Source: Styela clava (taxonomy: Eukaryota > Chordata > Ascidiacea > Stolidobranchia > Styelidae). Taken from it: a stretch of DNA of 64,000 nt. Positions 12,935-24,548 of this stretch are shown piece after piece. The first letter of the stretch is position 1, and each line of letters begins with the position of its first letter. Position numbers and translations under genes: made by a program. The stretch covers positions 12,577,001 to 12,641,000 of the forward strand of contig NC_135258.1 of assembly GCF_964204865.1 (NCBI RefSeq), read 5' to 3'. The notes under the pieces were generated by a model. The model was not told where the DNA came from. It did no database searches and saw only the letters and a program-made list of their open reading frames with translations.

Positions 12935-13193
12935 AGGATCTACATATCTATCCCAGGAGAGAGATAATGGACCAGATGGTGGAGGAAGCTGTAACCGACC
13001 AGCGGTTATGTGAACCACCCAACTGCGACGAGGAGTCCAGTAAGCCTCTCGCACATAACCATGGGGTGACGAGCGTATTCCTAACGATCTCCACATTTAA
13101 ACCTGCGAACCTACACAGACTGACATGGTGTAATTAATAAGAGGTGCGATGCCAAGCTTATTCCGCTTACAGGCTTAGCACGATGAGCCACAC
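12935..13193 (-). repeat. tRNA-derived SINE, rearranged copy
   Basis: Shares with the 14467-14800 copy the GTAACCGACCAGCGGTTA core, the GGAGTCCAGYAA segment and the tRNA-like head complement GATGAGCCACACC. The order near the head is disturbed and the tail is shortened. Confidence 0.75.
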
Positions 13194-13795
13194 CACTGCT
13201 AATTTGAAGTTAGACAATTCAGCAATTAAATATATCAAATAGTTAGAATGCATATTAACTTTTTGCTTAGGTCTGCGGAGTTCACTCAAACAGTCAAATG
13301 GCTTTAGCAGTTTCACTTTTTAGTTTATCGCTTGCTCCGCACAATGCTGCAATGTTACTGGTACCAGTCCCAATTTGACATATCGGTACCGTGTTCGTGC
13401 CTACATCTTGCCACACAATAATTCCACCGCGAAGGCATATCTGGTACGGTACCGGTACCGTACTGTCCTTGTAATTACCACCAAAACAACTGCCAGAGTA
13501 GCCTAATTTGGACCAGAAGAATGTTAAATCTCTTACTGTATTTTCTGTCTACTGCCATTCTCTACGCTGCCCATGCCGTCAGGGACTGGATTAGCCTTGG
13601 CAGATTAATGCTGTAATGGGCCACATACTGGTACCGGTACCGGTACTCACTACGGTACCGGTAGGTGGTACCTATTTCCGTACCGTATCCTGGCATATGC
13701 AGATACATTCAGGCTACATGCTAAACTTAAGAACCTTAAAATGTTCGTACGGTACCGGTACCACTGACACCATGCCCTTCACTTTCTCAAAGTCG
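13194..13795. repeat. Non-coding with GGTACC-rich simple repeats
   Basis: Clusters of GGTACCGGTACC-type palindromic simple repeat occur at about 13446-13466, 13628-13680 and 13748-13763. A similar ACCGGTACG run lies left of minisatellite block 1 (3200-3260), suggesting both belong to one larger dispersed unit. Confidence 0.6.
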
Positions 13796-14088
13796 CCATC
13801 CCTAATCTGCCACCACAATTCGACCGCATTTTGCCATCCCTAATCTGCCACTACACTTCGACCGCATTTTGCCATCCCTAATCTGCCACCACGCTTCGAC
13901 CGCATTTTGCCATCCCTAATCTGCCACCATTCGACCGCATTTCGCCATCCCTAATCTGCCACGCTTCGACCGCATTTCGCCATCCCCAATTTGACTTTTC
14001 GACCCTATTTTGCCATCCCTAATCTGCCACCTTTCGACCGTATTTTGCCATCCCTATTCTGCCATCCCCTATATGACTTTTATGCTAC
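13796..14088. repeat. 35-bp minisatellite, block 2 (inverted relative to block 1)
   Basis: About 8 units of the reverse complement of the 3410-4290 unit (GCCATCCCTAATCTGCCAC, then CTTCGACCGCATTT). The block ends in TGACTTTTATGCTACCACCA, the complement of the sequence that starts block 1, then continues into the shared GCGCATCGGAG. Confidence 0.93.
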
Positions 14089-14139
14089 CACCACTATAGG
14101 CGCATCGGAGCAATATCAACAATGGCATAGGCCTGTAGG

Positions 14140-14235
14140 CTGTAGGCCGGTGGTTCCCAACCTTTTATGGCTCGTGGCCCCCTTTCGACGGTTTTTTGCA
14201 CTCGTGGCCCCTCTGTTCGCCATTCCAAAAAACTA
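14140..14235. mobile_element. hAT-like end fragment
   Basis: GGTGGTTCCCAACCTTTTAT followed by CTCGTGGCCCC resembles the left ends of the hAT copies at 40251, 50440 and 52029. No right end or target duplication was found. Confidence 0.45.
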
Positions 14236-14343
14236 GACGTTTTGGATTGTAGTCTACTACAGACAAAAAAAAACCAAAGCTTTTTAGTGTAAAATCAATG
14301 GGAATCTTGCGCTTGGGACTATCTGACGAGGTTTCTTAAAAGG

Positions 14344-14452
14344 CTGACGGACAACTCGACTACACGGACAACTCACTAGAGACAACTCGAGTTGTCTCTG
14401 GTGAGTTGTCCGAGTTGTCTCTGGTGAGGTGTCCGTGTAGTCGAGTTGTCCG
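14344..14452. repeat. Long near-perfect palindrome
   Basis: Arms built of GACAACTCGACTACACGGAC and AGAGACAACTC modules meet at CTCGAG. The right arm carries an extra module. It could form a long hairpin and is probably a MITE, but no target duplication was identified. Confidence 0.8.
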
Positions 14453-14466
14453 CCTCCCTCTTATAT

Positions 14467-14800
14467 TAGGATAGGATTTACATATTTATCCCGGGGGAGA
14501 GGAAAGCCGATAAGACGGCTTATCCATATGGCGAACCACGGCCTCTCGTCCGGTTACCATTCCAAGACGGGTATGGGATTAGTTTTACTGTATTGTTTGA
14601 TTTCGGAAGCATGGACTTGGTGGTGGAGGAAGCCGTAACCGACCAGCGGTTACGTGAACCACCCAACGACGGCGAGGAGTCCAGCAATCCTCTCGCACAT
14701 AACCATCCCTGCATGGGATTCGAACCTGCGAACCCACGCAGAGTAATTAGAGGTGCGGTGGCGAGCGTATTCCTAACGCTTAGCCCGTTGAGCCACACCT
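14467..14800 (-). repeat. tRNA-derived SINE, best copy
   Basis: On the minus strand the head reads GTGTGGCTCAACGGGCTAAG (A-box like) and then GGTTCGAATCC (B box), the two internal RNA polymerase III promoter elements. A body of about 230 bp follows, ending TTTACATATTTATCCCGGG when read on the plus strand. The tRNA part lacks a foldable acceptor stem followed by CCA, so it is a SINE and not a tRNA gene. Open frames across it are not genes. Confidence 0.9.
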
Positions 14801-15225
14801 AAATTTACAAGTTAAATTTTAGACTAGTTTATCGTAGCGTTTGCGGTATCAATTTTGAATTATTGCAAATAAACTAAAGACATAATGACAATTAAGTTAT
14901 TTGACTTACAACTAATTTTTGGAAACATAAATAAAAACTGACAAATAACACACAAAACCGCGAAAGCGAGGCGATGTTTACAAGCTTGAATATCTGTCTG
15001 AGGCTCTGAGCGGTCGCGCAAGTTGCAATTGTTACGTCATAATTGATTTATTGTTGATTGGTCATTGTTATAGGATGTCGTCATGAAATCAATGTACGTT
15101 GGATATCGAGTACGGTACTTTTCTGATAGGCGACAGCGCATTGCAAAAAAGATATCGCATTAGGAATGGCGCATTATCAACTATGAGAGGCGCAGTTCTT
15201 ACCACTTCATGGCAGCTCCTGAGTC
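14801..15225. other. Intergenic, nothing recognised
   Basis: No coding signal or matched repeat was seen. Confidence 0.45.
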
Positions 15226-16465
15226 TAGAGATGTACCGATACCACTTTTGTCGCCGATACCGATACCGATCCGATACCAGCTAAAAAAGCCGATACCGAT
15301 ACCGATACGCCGATACTACAAAAAGGCCGATATTACCGATATTCCGATACCGATACTATGTAAATATTACTTAATTAGGTGTGCTTTGTAGGGCAGACGG
15401 GTTAAAACAATGGTCTTTGAGCGTTGTTCATAGTACACATTATTTCAGATCGAAAAATGATATATCACATAATATGAAATTAATGTTTGGTGTTTGCTTC
15501 AACTGATTAAGATACACTGTACAGTAACGCTAGTAATCTCGGTGTTCAATTAGAAAACCCATAAGCCGGGATGTCCAATTTGAATTTAATGTTAATATCG
15601 CGACCTTCGAATATCGTTATTCGTGTTTAAAAGAATATCGAATATCACCCACACATTCTAGAGCCGCCGTCCTACGTTCAAATTAAAAGCATTTTTCAAA
15701 TATTTTATTTCGTGGCTAATCGTAATCGTCGACGCAATAAGTCAAAGCCAACATGAAAGAATATCAATCAGCACCGACCAAAAGAAGGCCTACCTATAAC
15801 CGTCGAGGATGTTTTTTTACTTTACTATTTTATATTATTATACAATTGCTATCATATATTTGAGACAGTCTAGGACTCTAGGCCCTCTAGGGCTAGGCGG
15901 TCATGTCAATATATCTATAAAGAAATTGTGTTGTTAAACAAAAATTAATATCTGCGTAGAGGGATAATTGTGTCGGAATTTAGTTTATCGATGTCGTCGG
16001 ACTAAATGACACTCGTACTTGACGACAAACAGTCAGAATTTATACCCGTGCCAAAAGTCCATGTGCCGTTAATAAGGACCCCAATTCCACTGTATGATTT
16101 AAAACTGGGCTCCTAATTGCTTTTTGTTATGTGCCGTGTTGATATATTTCTTCATAATTACTATGTAATATTAAAAATGTCAATATAAAAATTTGACAGC
16201 GAAAATAGCTAAAAATACGTGAATCATATTCTCTCGCGGGGGTAGGGACATGTATGGCTCATAGCTCACGATCTCTCCAGACAAAAAATAAATCAAAAAG
16301 TAGTATTCCAACTTATCTTTTAAAACATTCTGGACCATATCAAAAAGGTAAATATATCGGAAATATCGGCCTTAATCTAACCGATACCGATACATGGCCG
16401 ATACCGAAAAAATGGCCGATATTGCCGATACCGATACCCGATACCGATACATCGGTACATCTCTA
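15226..16465. mobile_element. hAT-type element, 1.24 kb, CGATAC-rich ends
   Basis: Inverted ends TAGAGATGTACCGATACC and GGTACATCTCTA, each followed inwards by many CCGATA repeats. The flanks share CTCCTGA, an imperfect target duplication. No transposase is visible. An internal stretch (about 15597-15860) recurs at 22655-22890. Confidence 0.82.
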
Positions 16466-18026
16466 CTCCTGACACGAACGAACCGCGGCAGCTCTTGCCA
16501 TGGTTTTATAGCGCTATTCAGTAATCAGTATTAACGGTATATTCACAAATTAATGTACCAGATTTCAATTGATCATGTGGAATTATATCTACTTAAACCC
16601 TAACCCCAAATCAATCAAAACTGTATCCATAAGAAAAACGTTCCAACTTACCTAATATTTGTCACCATAATAGACAGCCCTGTCTTTACGGCCCACCTGC
16701 CGCGGTTACGGCAGCAAAATTTTACCTGCCATTGGTTTACAATTTGCGGTAACGGCAGCTCGACATTGGTTTGTGGCAGCTAAACAGTCAGTTGCCATGA
16801 GTTTGGCCGTAGCGGCCATGGTATGGAAATACTGCAATGGTTTTGCGGCAGCTGCAGATGCCACAGAATACTTAAAACTGCACTTGAACTATGATTCGCA
16901 TTAGAGCGCATTGGGAGCAAAGTGACTATAAACCACTGGGAGTAATACGGGGTCGCATTAGGAGCAGTGCATTACGCTCAGTGAGGCCGCATTGTCAACA
17001 GCCCAATGGGAACGATGTGTGGTCGCATTAGGCATGGCAAGTTCTCATGCCGGTATTACATCAGGTCAGGTAAGCAATTGATTTTCTGAGTGAGCCAGTA
17101 GCAGATAATAGACTTCAGGACTTGGTTACGGTACTGGGCTGGAATTCAATATGAAAAACTAATAAAAAGATTAAACTTTTTTAATGCTTGATTTCAGTGA
17201 TTGATTATGAATTTTATAATAATATGAGTATAAGTTTATTTGGACTCCATAATCAGCATACGATACCGTTATAGACGATAAAGTAATTGATGAAAACGAA
17301 ACAAACAATGCTGAAAAGTTCAGTGTATGCGGTAACCCTTCTAGTGTCAATCACCAGGCATAAAATATGGTAATGCTCAAAGAAATAGAGGTGCATTTCA
17401 AAACGTGATACCAAATGTGAAAAGAGTATCAGAAAAGTGAAAATGTTGATTGTTGGTCCTAAAAATATGGAGACTCAAAGGAATAACTCTCAGTAGGCTA
17501 CGGTACTTCAGTACAAAAATGTTATGCAAAAACTTTACCGGTATAACATTTTTGGTTAAAAATTTTATTTATTAAAAAAAAACTATAAATAGAAAACAGT
17601 TCATTTACAAAAGCTAGTCCAACTGCTAGGCTAATGTTTGTACAATAATAAAAAGAAGTACAATCAGACAATGTATCAAATGGGGTCATTATGATGTTAT
17701 TTTCACTACTTTTAGTTTTGTTCCACATACAGACATAGTCATAATTGAATTGATATTTTTTCAAGGAGTCTGCCACTTTCAAGAGGTCAACATTGAAACA
17801 TATGCCCTCGAAATTATGATATGCAGAGTGCAGACAAAGATTATACATTCTGACATTATACAGTTATACTGAATGTAATCTGAAAGCATCTTCCATTTTC
17901 AAAGCAGTTTCGGCTGAATAGTGTCCATTCTAAATGTAGTTATGATTTTTGTTTCAGAACTGAATTGTGTTAATGGTTGTTGACGTAATGAAATGCCATC
18001 AGATATCATGATGATTAAATAATAAT
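16466..18026. other. Intergenic; one orphan minus-strand frame
   Basis: GCGGCAGCT and GGTAACGGCAGC motifs recur at 16490-16860 without a clear unit. On the minus strand 17848-17522 is an open 108-residue frame with a hydrophobic C-terminal third. It has an in-frame stop just upstream of its ATG and no recognised family, so it is not called as a gene. Confidence 0.4.
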
Positions 18027-18074
18027 TTGTTGTATGGAGTGAACCTTAACTGCAAAAAAAAATTAAAACTCCAA

Positions 18075-19289
18075 ATGGATTTCAGTTCAAATGCTGCACT
18101 TTCAATACCATGTGTGGTAGTTCACATATTATCCTATTTGCCAATACGATCCCTTGTTAAGCAGCAGCGTGTTTGTAAACTATGGAAGCAATGCTCTGAA
18201 CAAATATTGTTTGAAAGAAGTCAATTTGGCAAAATTGAAATTTTAACATTGATAAAAATTCAACAACGTTATAACAGTGAGGATGAATACGAGGACTGGT
18301 CAAGTAATACTGGTGATAATTTTTTCAAAGATAATTTTATGAAATGGAGAGAAAAGTGGAGAATTATTCCATCATTATTGATGTGCGCCTCATACTTGCC
18401 CGACAGTTCAGCTCTGAAACTTGAGAAGCAGTGGCTTCCCAAAAATTGTATAGCTTTGGTGTTCGAAACTGCTGGCACCATGTGTATTGATGGCGAAAAA
18501 TCTCAAATTGAAGATGACCTTGACATTGTTGATATTTCCACATCTCACAATTTGATTGCACTCGCAAATGACATCCAGACAAATGTTCTTTATTTGAAAA
18601 CTGGAGGAGGGAAGGAGTCGAGGGATCTTTTTTTGTCCAAATTTAAAACTATACTCACAAATGAAGCCACTAAATTTGTCCTGGTAATTGCTAGTAGTAG
18701 GTTCGAAAACCTGAAAACTCTGGAAAATGACATTAACAGCGCAACTGAAAAGGGTATTGTAATTCTTGGCTGTAGTTCATGTGAATCTCTCCTATTACTC
18801 TGCCCAGATGAACATGTTAAAACAGACATTATTGCAGTATCATTAGAGGGTCCGAGTATTAAGGCAGCTTCTACCTATATCAGTGAAAATGACATTGGTG
18901 AAGAATTAACAGTGACAAAATTATATGATTGTATTTTGTCACTAAAAAATGTTATTGATAAATTCTTTGAATCATGTCCGGCTCATGTAAATAATTTAGA
19001 TAAAAGAGGGTTTTGCAAATTATGTCATTCTCAAACAATTGGATTTATAATAATGACTCCTCGTTCCAAACAAGAGTGGTATGAAGAATATGATGAAAAC
19101 CCACGTCCTATTTGCTTCAATCAAGAGCAGGATGCTTTTCGTGCAATATTTCCAAATGTTCCTTTGTTTGGTTCATATGGGGAAGGAATTATTTGGGGTT
19201 CAATAAATATACCGAATGCAAAGAACCATTCTATCTTCACAGATCCAGAAATTTTTGCGATGTGTTTTGGGGTGTTGGTGCTCTCATAA
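18075..19289 (+). CDS. FBXO22: F-box only protein 22 homologue, intronless
   Basis: Substrate-recognition subunit of an SCF (SKP1-CUL1-F-box) ubiquitin ligase by family. One uninterrupted frame of 404 residues from the ATG at 18075; an in-frame ATG at 18027 would add 16 lysine-rich residues. The second ATG is preferred because the F-box then begins near residue 11, as is usual. The F-box is at about residues 11-46, with the IPCVVVHILSYLP, RSLVKQQRVCKLW pattern. The C-terminal third carries FIST_C features typical of FBXO22: IGFIIMT near residue 322 and AFRAIFPNVPLFGSYGEG near 352-370. Length is close to human (403). The middle is poorly conserved. Human FBXO22 has several introns and this copy none. 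TMA7 starts 466 bp downstream on the same strand. A different FIST-domain F-box paralogue is the main alternative. Confidence 0.87.
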   Translation: MDFSSNAALSIPCVVVHILSYLPIRSLVKQQRVCKLWKQCSEQILFERSQFGKIEILTLIKIQQRYNSEDEYEDWSSNTGDNFFKDNFMKWREKWRIIPSLLMCASYLPDSSALKLEKQWLPKNCIALVFETAGTMCIDGEKSQIEDDLDIVDISTSHNLIALANDIQTNVLYLKTGGGKESRDLFLSKFKTILTNEATKFVLVIASSRFENLKTLENDINSATEKGIVILGCSSCESLLLLCPDEHVKTDIIAVSLEGPSIKAASTYISENDIGEELTVTKLYDCILSLKNVIDKFFESCPAHVNNLDKRGFCKLCHSQTIGFIIMTPRSKQEWYEEYDENPRPICFNQEQDAFRAIFPNVPLFGSYGEGIIWGSINIPNAKNHSIFTDPEIFAMCFGVLVLS

Positions 19290-19755
19290 CAGAATGGGTT
19301 CAGGGCTTGAGACATTAGGTTATTTTCAAAATTTGTGGCGCTTTAGTCAGCCAATACTGTTAAACCTACTGCTGTATGCCTTGACAGGAAAGCAATACTC
19401 AATTATGTGGTCACGGCACAGCAAAATTTCAGGAGAAATCGGGGTGATGGACATTAGGAAAAACTTGTAAAAGAATAGCCTAAAAAGGTAATAACCGTTT
19501 TAGCAGCTCCAAGTACCGAAACACTTTTGTGTAACACTCAACTTCAACAATATGGTCTTTGAGAATAAATCTGGTGCGTGTTCCATTATTTGAAATGTTC
19601 TATCATTCTGTTTGCCATTTTTCATTTTGTTATCTATCTTATATTTATTTCTACACAATATTGTACTTTTATTTGCATCACACTAATGTTACTCCTATTT
19701 TCCAGATTTTATTCAACTTTGTATCTATATTAGTATATAGCTAATTATATTCAAA

Positions 19756-20867
<1,112 letters not shown>

Positions 20868-20990
20868 CCTCAAGTGATGCAAGAAAATTTTTTAGTCACA
20901 CTGGAACTCCTATAAACACTAGAATTGAGAAACAGGATAGAGATGTACAGAAATGTTGCAGTAGTATTGTCGCTAAACCAAAATCATATT

Positions 20991-20996
20991 AATAAA
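20991..20996 (+). terminator. Probable TMA7 polyadenylation signal
   Basis: AATAAA lies 124 bp after the TMA7 stop codon. Another AATAAA follows about 27 bp later. Confidence 0.5.
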
Positions 20997-21289
20997 TTCA
21001 GTTAATACATGCGATTTCAAATAAACTTGTTCTATAGCTGGGTATAGTTAATTAACATGCTGATTTGTACATTTGCTGCCAAAATATTTTGAATGCTTTT
21101 ACTTCATTCTATTTTTTAAAACAAGTGGAATCTACTACATTCTGCAATAAATTTTGTTGGTGACGTGTTTATCCAGCATTTTGTTTTTCAATTGATAAAA
21201 CTTCTTCCTTCAAGAGTCCAGACAGTGGCTTGAAATAACTTGTAAAAGTCATTTCGTTTGTAATAATAACACAAGTACAATTAAAATTC

Positions 21290-22345
21290 TCAGTCAGTCA
21301 ACTCTTGGTTATATGCGTATTGATGGAGGAAAATAGCATCGTCAAGAGTTAGTAGTCGATTGAGTATCCACAGGTATTGTGGGTTTCTTTTTCCATCCAC
21401 AGAATCTTTTCGAATTCTTTGAATTATGAAATGCCAAAAGAGATAAAGATACCATCTTTTTGATTTCATTCGAAACCTGTACTTTGCAAGAAATGAATTC
21501 AATTTATCAATACCTCACATAAACTTATTACTCTTCGATCTTTAGATCGGTAAGTATGTTGATAGGTATTTGTCTGTTTGTTTGTCTGTCTGTTAGATGC
21601 ACGCGATATCTCACGAAGGCGTGGTTGCATCTGCTCCAAATTTTGCATGTGCATTCATCATATCTTGAACCAGAAGCTCATTTATTTTGGATGAATTGTG
21701 TCGTATAATTAGCGAGTTAATAATTAATTAGTGCTGGGACACGCGGTGTCACTATAGGGTCATGGATCAAACCCGCAGTTTCGCTCGATAAGTCTTCGGT
21801 CTCCGACCGATATTCTCGTATTCTTGCACAATAGCAGGCATGGCTATGTGCACATGCTGCTTCGTTCGTCTGTCCCATCGTCTGATTTGATCAATTGGCT
21901 CCACTCCTACGTACGAAGATAGTAGTGATACTGCCCTGTTGTCATACCAGCTTACGGCTATTACGTTATTTTTTTACTCAACTCTGAAGTCATATTCCCC
22001 CCTGCCTTCCTTTTTAATGTTTTTTCATCGTCTAGGTTACAGCTGGGTAGGCGGTTTTTTCTCACGGTGCTAACATATTGCATTCCCCTCTTATAATTTT
22101 TGAATGAATGGAAAGCTGATAAAAAGGTTTCCTCTGTCACAAAACGGCGGAAATAACGCAATGGCGTATCTACAATCATGTCAGCTGGAGGATCCAATTG
22201 TGGGCCGGAGAATGTTGCATCAGGTCTATCGGAATGTTTCTTTCTCCACCGAAACTCATTGCGGTCGGTTGCATTTTCTTTTTGGCTATGTTTTTGATTT
22301 TGCACTCGTGAACTCGTCAAAGGATCGTCGTCGTCAGAACTTTCG
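21290..22345 (-). pseudogene. piggyBac-like transposase remnant
   Basis: Two collinear pieces on the minus strand. The 5' piece (about 22345-21961) carries an acidic/serine start (ESSDDD) followed by WRKKHSDRPDATFSGP and a DTPLRYFRRFVTEE block, typical of the N-terminus of PGBD-type transposases. The 3' piece (about 21502-21290) carries RMKSKRWYLYLFWHF, typical of the late part of piggyBac transposases. The catalytic aspartate region that should lie between them is absent. In its place is about 450 bp of unrelated sequence containing CGATCTTTAGATCG near its right-hand limit. It cannot encode an active enzyme. No TTAA-flanked ends were identified. Confidence 0.75.
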
Positions 22346-22654
22346 GACTCGACCTGTAAAATGAAATATCACGAAATGAGAACAAAGAACAACATTATAT
22401 TACTTGTTTCGATCAATGAGTGAGCAAGATATTTGTCAGAAGATATTTTCGGTGTCTGTGAGCGATCAGTTGTGTAATGCTTCATTAGAAAAAAAACTAT
22501 GTAATCATTATTTGAAAATATTATGAACCTGAAAGCCGTTGTTTTCGTCTTTTCTGATATCGTATTCACTATCTGACTTGACCAACTACTAGTAAGATCG
22601 TGTAATAGGGGTGTTACGTAGGTTCCCTAGGATTAATGTAGGGATTCCAAATCC

Positions 22655-22890
22655 AATATTCGAATATCGCGATCTTCAAATATCGTTTTTTCGTGTCCAT
22701 ATGAATATGGCGCACGTATCCTAGCGCCGCCGTCCACGTTTTGATTTAAAAGCATTTAAGATTTTTTTTATCGCATTCGAAGGCCGCTGACATAAATTAT
22801 AGCCGACATTAAAGGATAACACGTCGAGGGTGTTTTGGATTGGAATTAGTTTACAATTATTATCATATATTTCAATTTAGGGTGTACTAG
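22655..22890. repeat. Fragment of the 15.2-16.5 kb element family
   Basis: Resembles 15597-15860 in the same order: CGATCTTCAAATATCG, CGTGTCCATATGAATAT, GCGCCGCCGTCC and AAAAGCATTT. Neither terminal inverted repeat is present. Confidence 0.6.
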
Positions 22891-24040
22891 CTAGGGTACT
22901 GTGTACTGAACCCGGCAACCACAAGGAATCAACGTAAAAGACTGAAACTCAACGAAAACGAACCTAAAACAAACAACAACAAACCATACAAAAAAGTTCA
23001 AAAACAAACACTGGAACATCTTCAAATGTCGACTGAATATCATTCTTCTAGACTAGAGTCTAGACAGCACAATAGAGACAGACTCAACCCATTCATCTCT
23101 AATATTCTCGTATTTTTAGTATATTATTTCTAACCGACTATTGATCTTTATCATTTGCAGCCATATCTTGTTTTATATGAAGGAGTTAAACTATGATCTA
23201 ACGCAAGCTCATAAATAAACTTACTATTTCGTGAAAATAGATTTTGTTATTCCTATTTCAATTTAGTCGAGATAGTTTGTGCGGCTTCGGCCATAAATCT
23301 AAAAGAAAATTGTGTCGTAATCAATTGTTGTAATCTGTCGTTTCGATTGTGACCGAACATAACGGAAATTATTTCATTTCTCGCAATTCAGAGCGTATAA
23401 AGTAGCTCTCAAATATTATTTAGTATGTATCGCGGATTTTATCGTGATCCTGACGTCGTTGATGACAATATCGTTCAGTTCAAGTCGGTGGTATTAATTA
23501 AAATCGTAACAGCTGACATGAAATTTTTTTAACTCAGCGCCGCCTCGAAAAATGAAAAAGTAAAACGTTCTCCGGTCCTAATTCTCCTTCATTGGTAATG
23601 ACAATGGTAAATAAACAAAGGTACACAAACATACCGTTCGTAGTTTTTATTCGTTATTTCACTGTTCTTTCTGTGTGTATTAGGGCCTTTACAGTTAAAA
23701 TGCGTACCCACTTACGGAATTTTCCACTTGCGAACGGGCGTCCGGAACAAATCAATTTCGTAGTTAGAGTTTTCTACTGTATTTGGTGGTATCAGAATTA
23801 TATCTGGTTTCGGCAACTGAGCATAATGGTATAATTTATGACGACAAATTTACCATGAAGGCTGCGGTCAGTGAGTGTTCAACTAGGGCTGGCGAAATGT
23901 CAATGTGTGTCCGATTAGCGCCACCGAAACACAGTCAGTGCGTGTACAACAAGGGCTCTGCCTCTGTTATTCAGAACTATGTAGGATAGAATTTACAATC
24001 TAAAATCTAATCTAAAAAAAAATCCAATCTAAAAAAAAAA
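22891..24040. other. Intergenic, nothing recognised
   Basis: No supported exon. Around 23885-23950 is weak similarity to the minisatellite unit (GGCTGGCGAAATGTC), and ATGCTACCACCACT recurs at 24299-24312. The TSEN54 flank may therefore hold a decayed member of the minisatellite-bearing unit. Confidence 0.45.
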
Positions 24041-24178
24041 TTGAATTTACATATTTATCCCGTCGAGAGGAAAGCCGATAAGACGGCTTAATCATATGGC
24101 GAACCATGGCCTCTTGTCCGGTTACCAGTCCAGGTCGGGCATGGGATCAGTTAGCCAGTTTTTTGTTTTCGGAAGAAT
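24041..24178 (-). repeat. SINE, truncated copy
   Basis: Matches the tail and body of the 14467-14800 SINE (TTTACATATTTATCCCG, GATAAGACGGCTTA, GGTTACCAGTCCA). The tRNA-like head is missing. Confidence 0.75.
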
Positions 24179-24548
24179 GGAATTGAATTGCGTTACGGGA
24201 ATTGGTGTCATTGACCGTATTACCCTGGCCGTAATCGGACTGACTGACCCTAATTGGACACACATGACCTAATTTCGCTAACACTGATAGAACTTTCATG
24301 CTACCACCACTGAAGATGAGGGCAGCTTTTTTGTCTAAGTTATCTTACAGCCGGTATTTTTTGGTAAAGGCGCTGACGTTTCACAGAATTGCAATGTCTG
24401 AATGGCTGTGTTCAAGAGATTGTCAGATTATTTATATTCCTCTTTCAACTAATTACTGAATTATGTTATACATCAGAGTTTGGGTCATGAAAGTCGATTT
24501 ATATTTTTTCGATTGCGCAATCGATATTTACACTAGCTGATAAATTTA

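Noticed and set aside
14714-14799. Possible tRNA gene on the minus strand
   Set aside because: A and B boxes are present, but the acceptor stem does not pair and the same sequence recurs with a common body, so it is a SINE head.
22104-22364. 86-residue plus frame
   Set aside because: Antisense shadow of the piggyBac N-terminal block.
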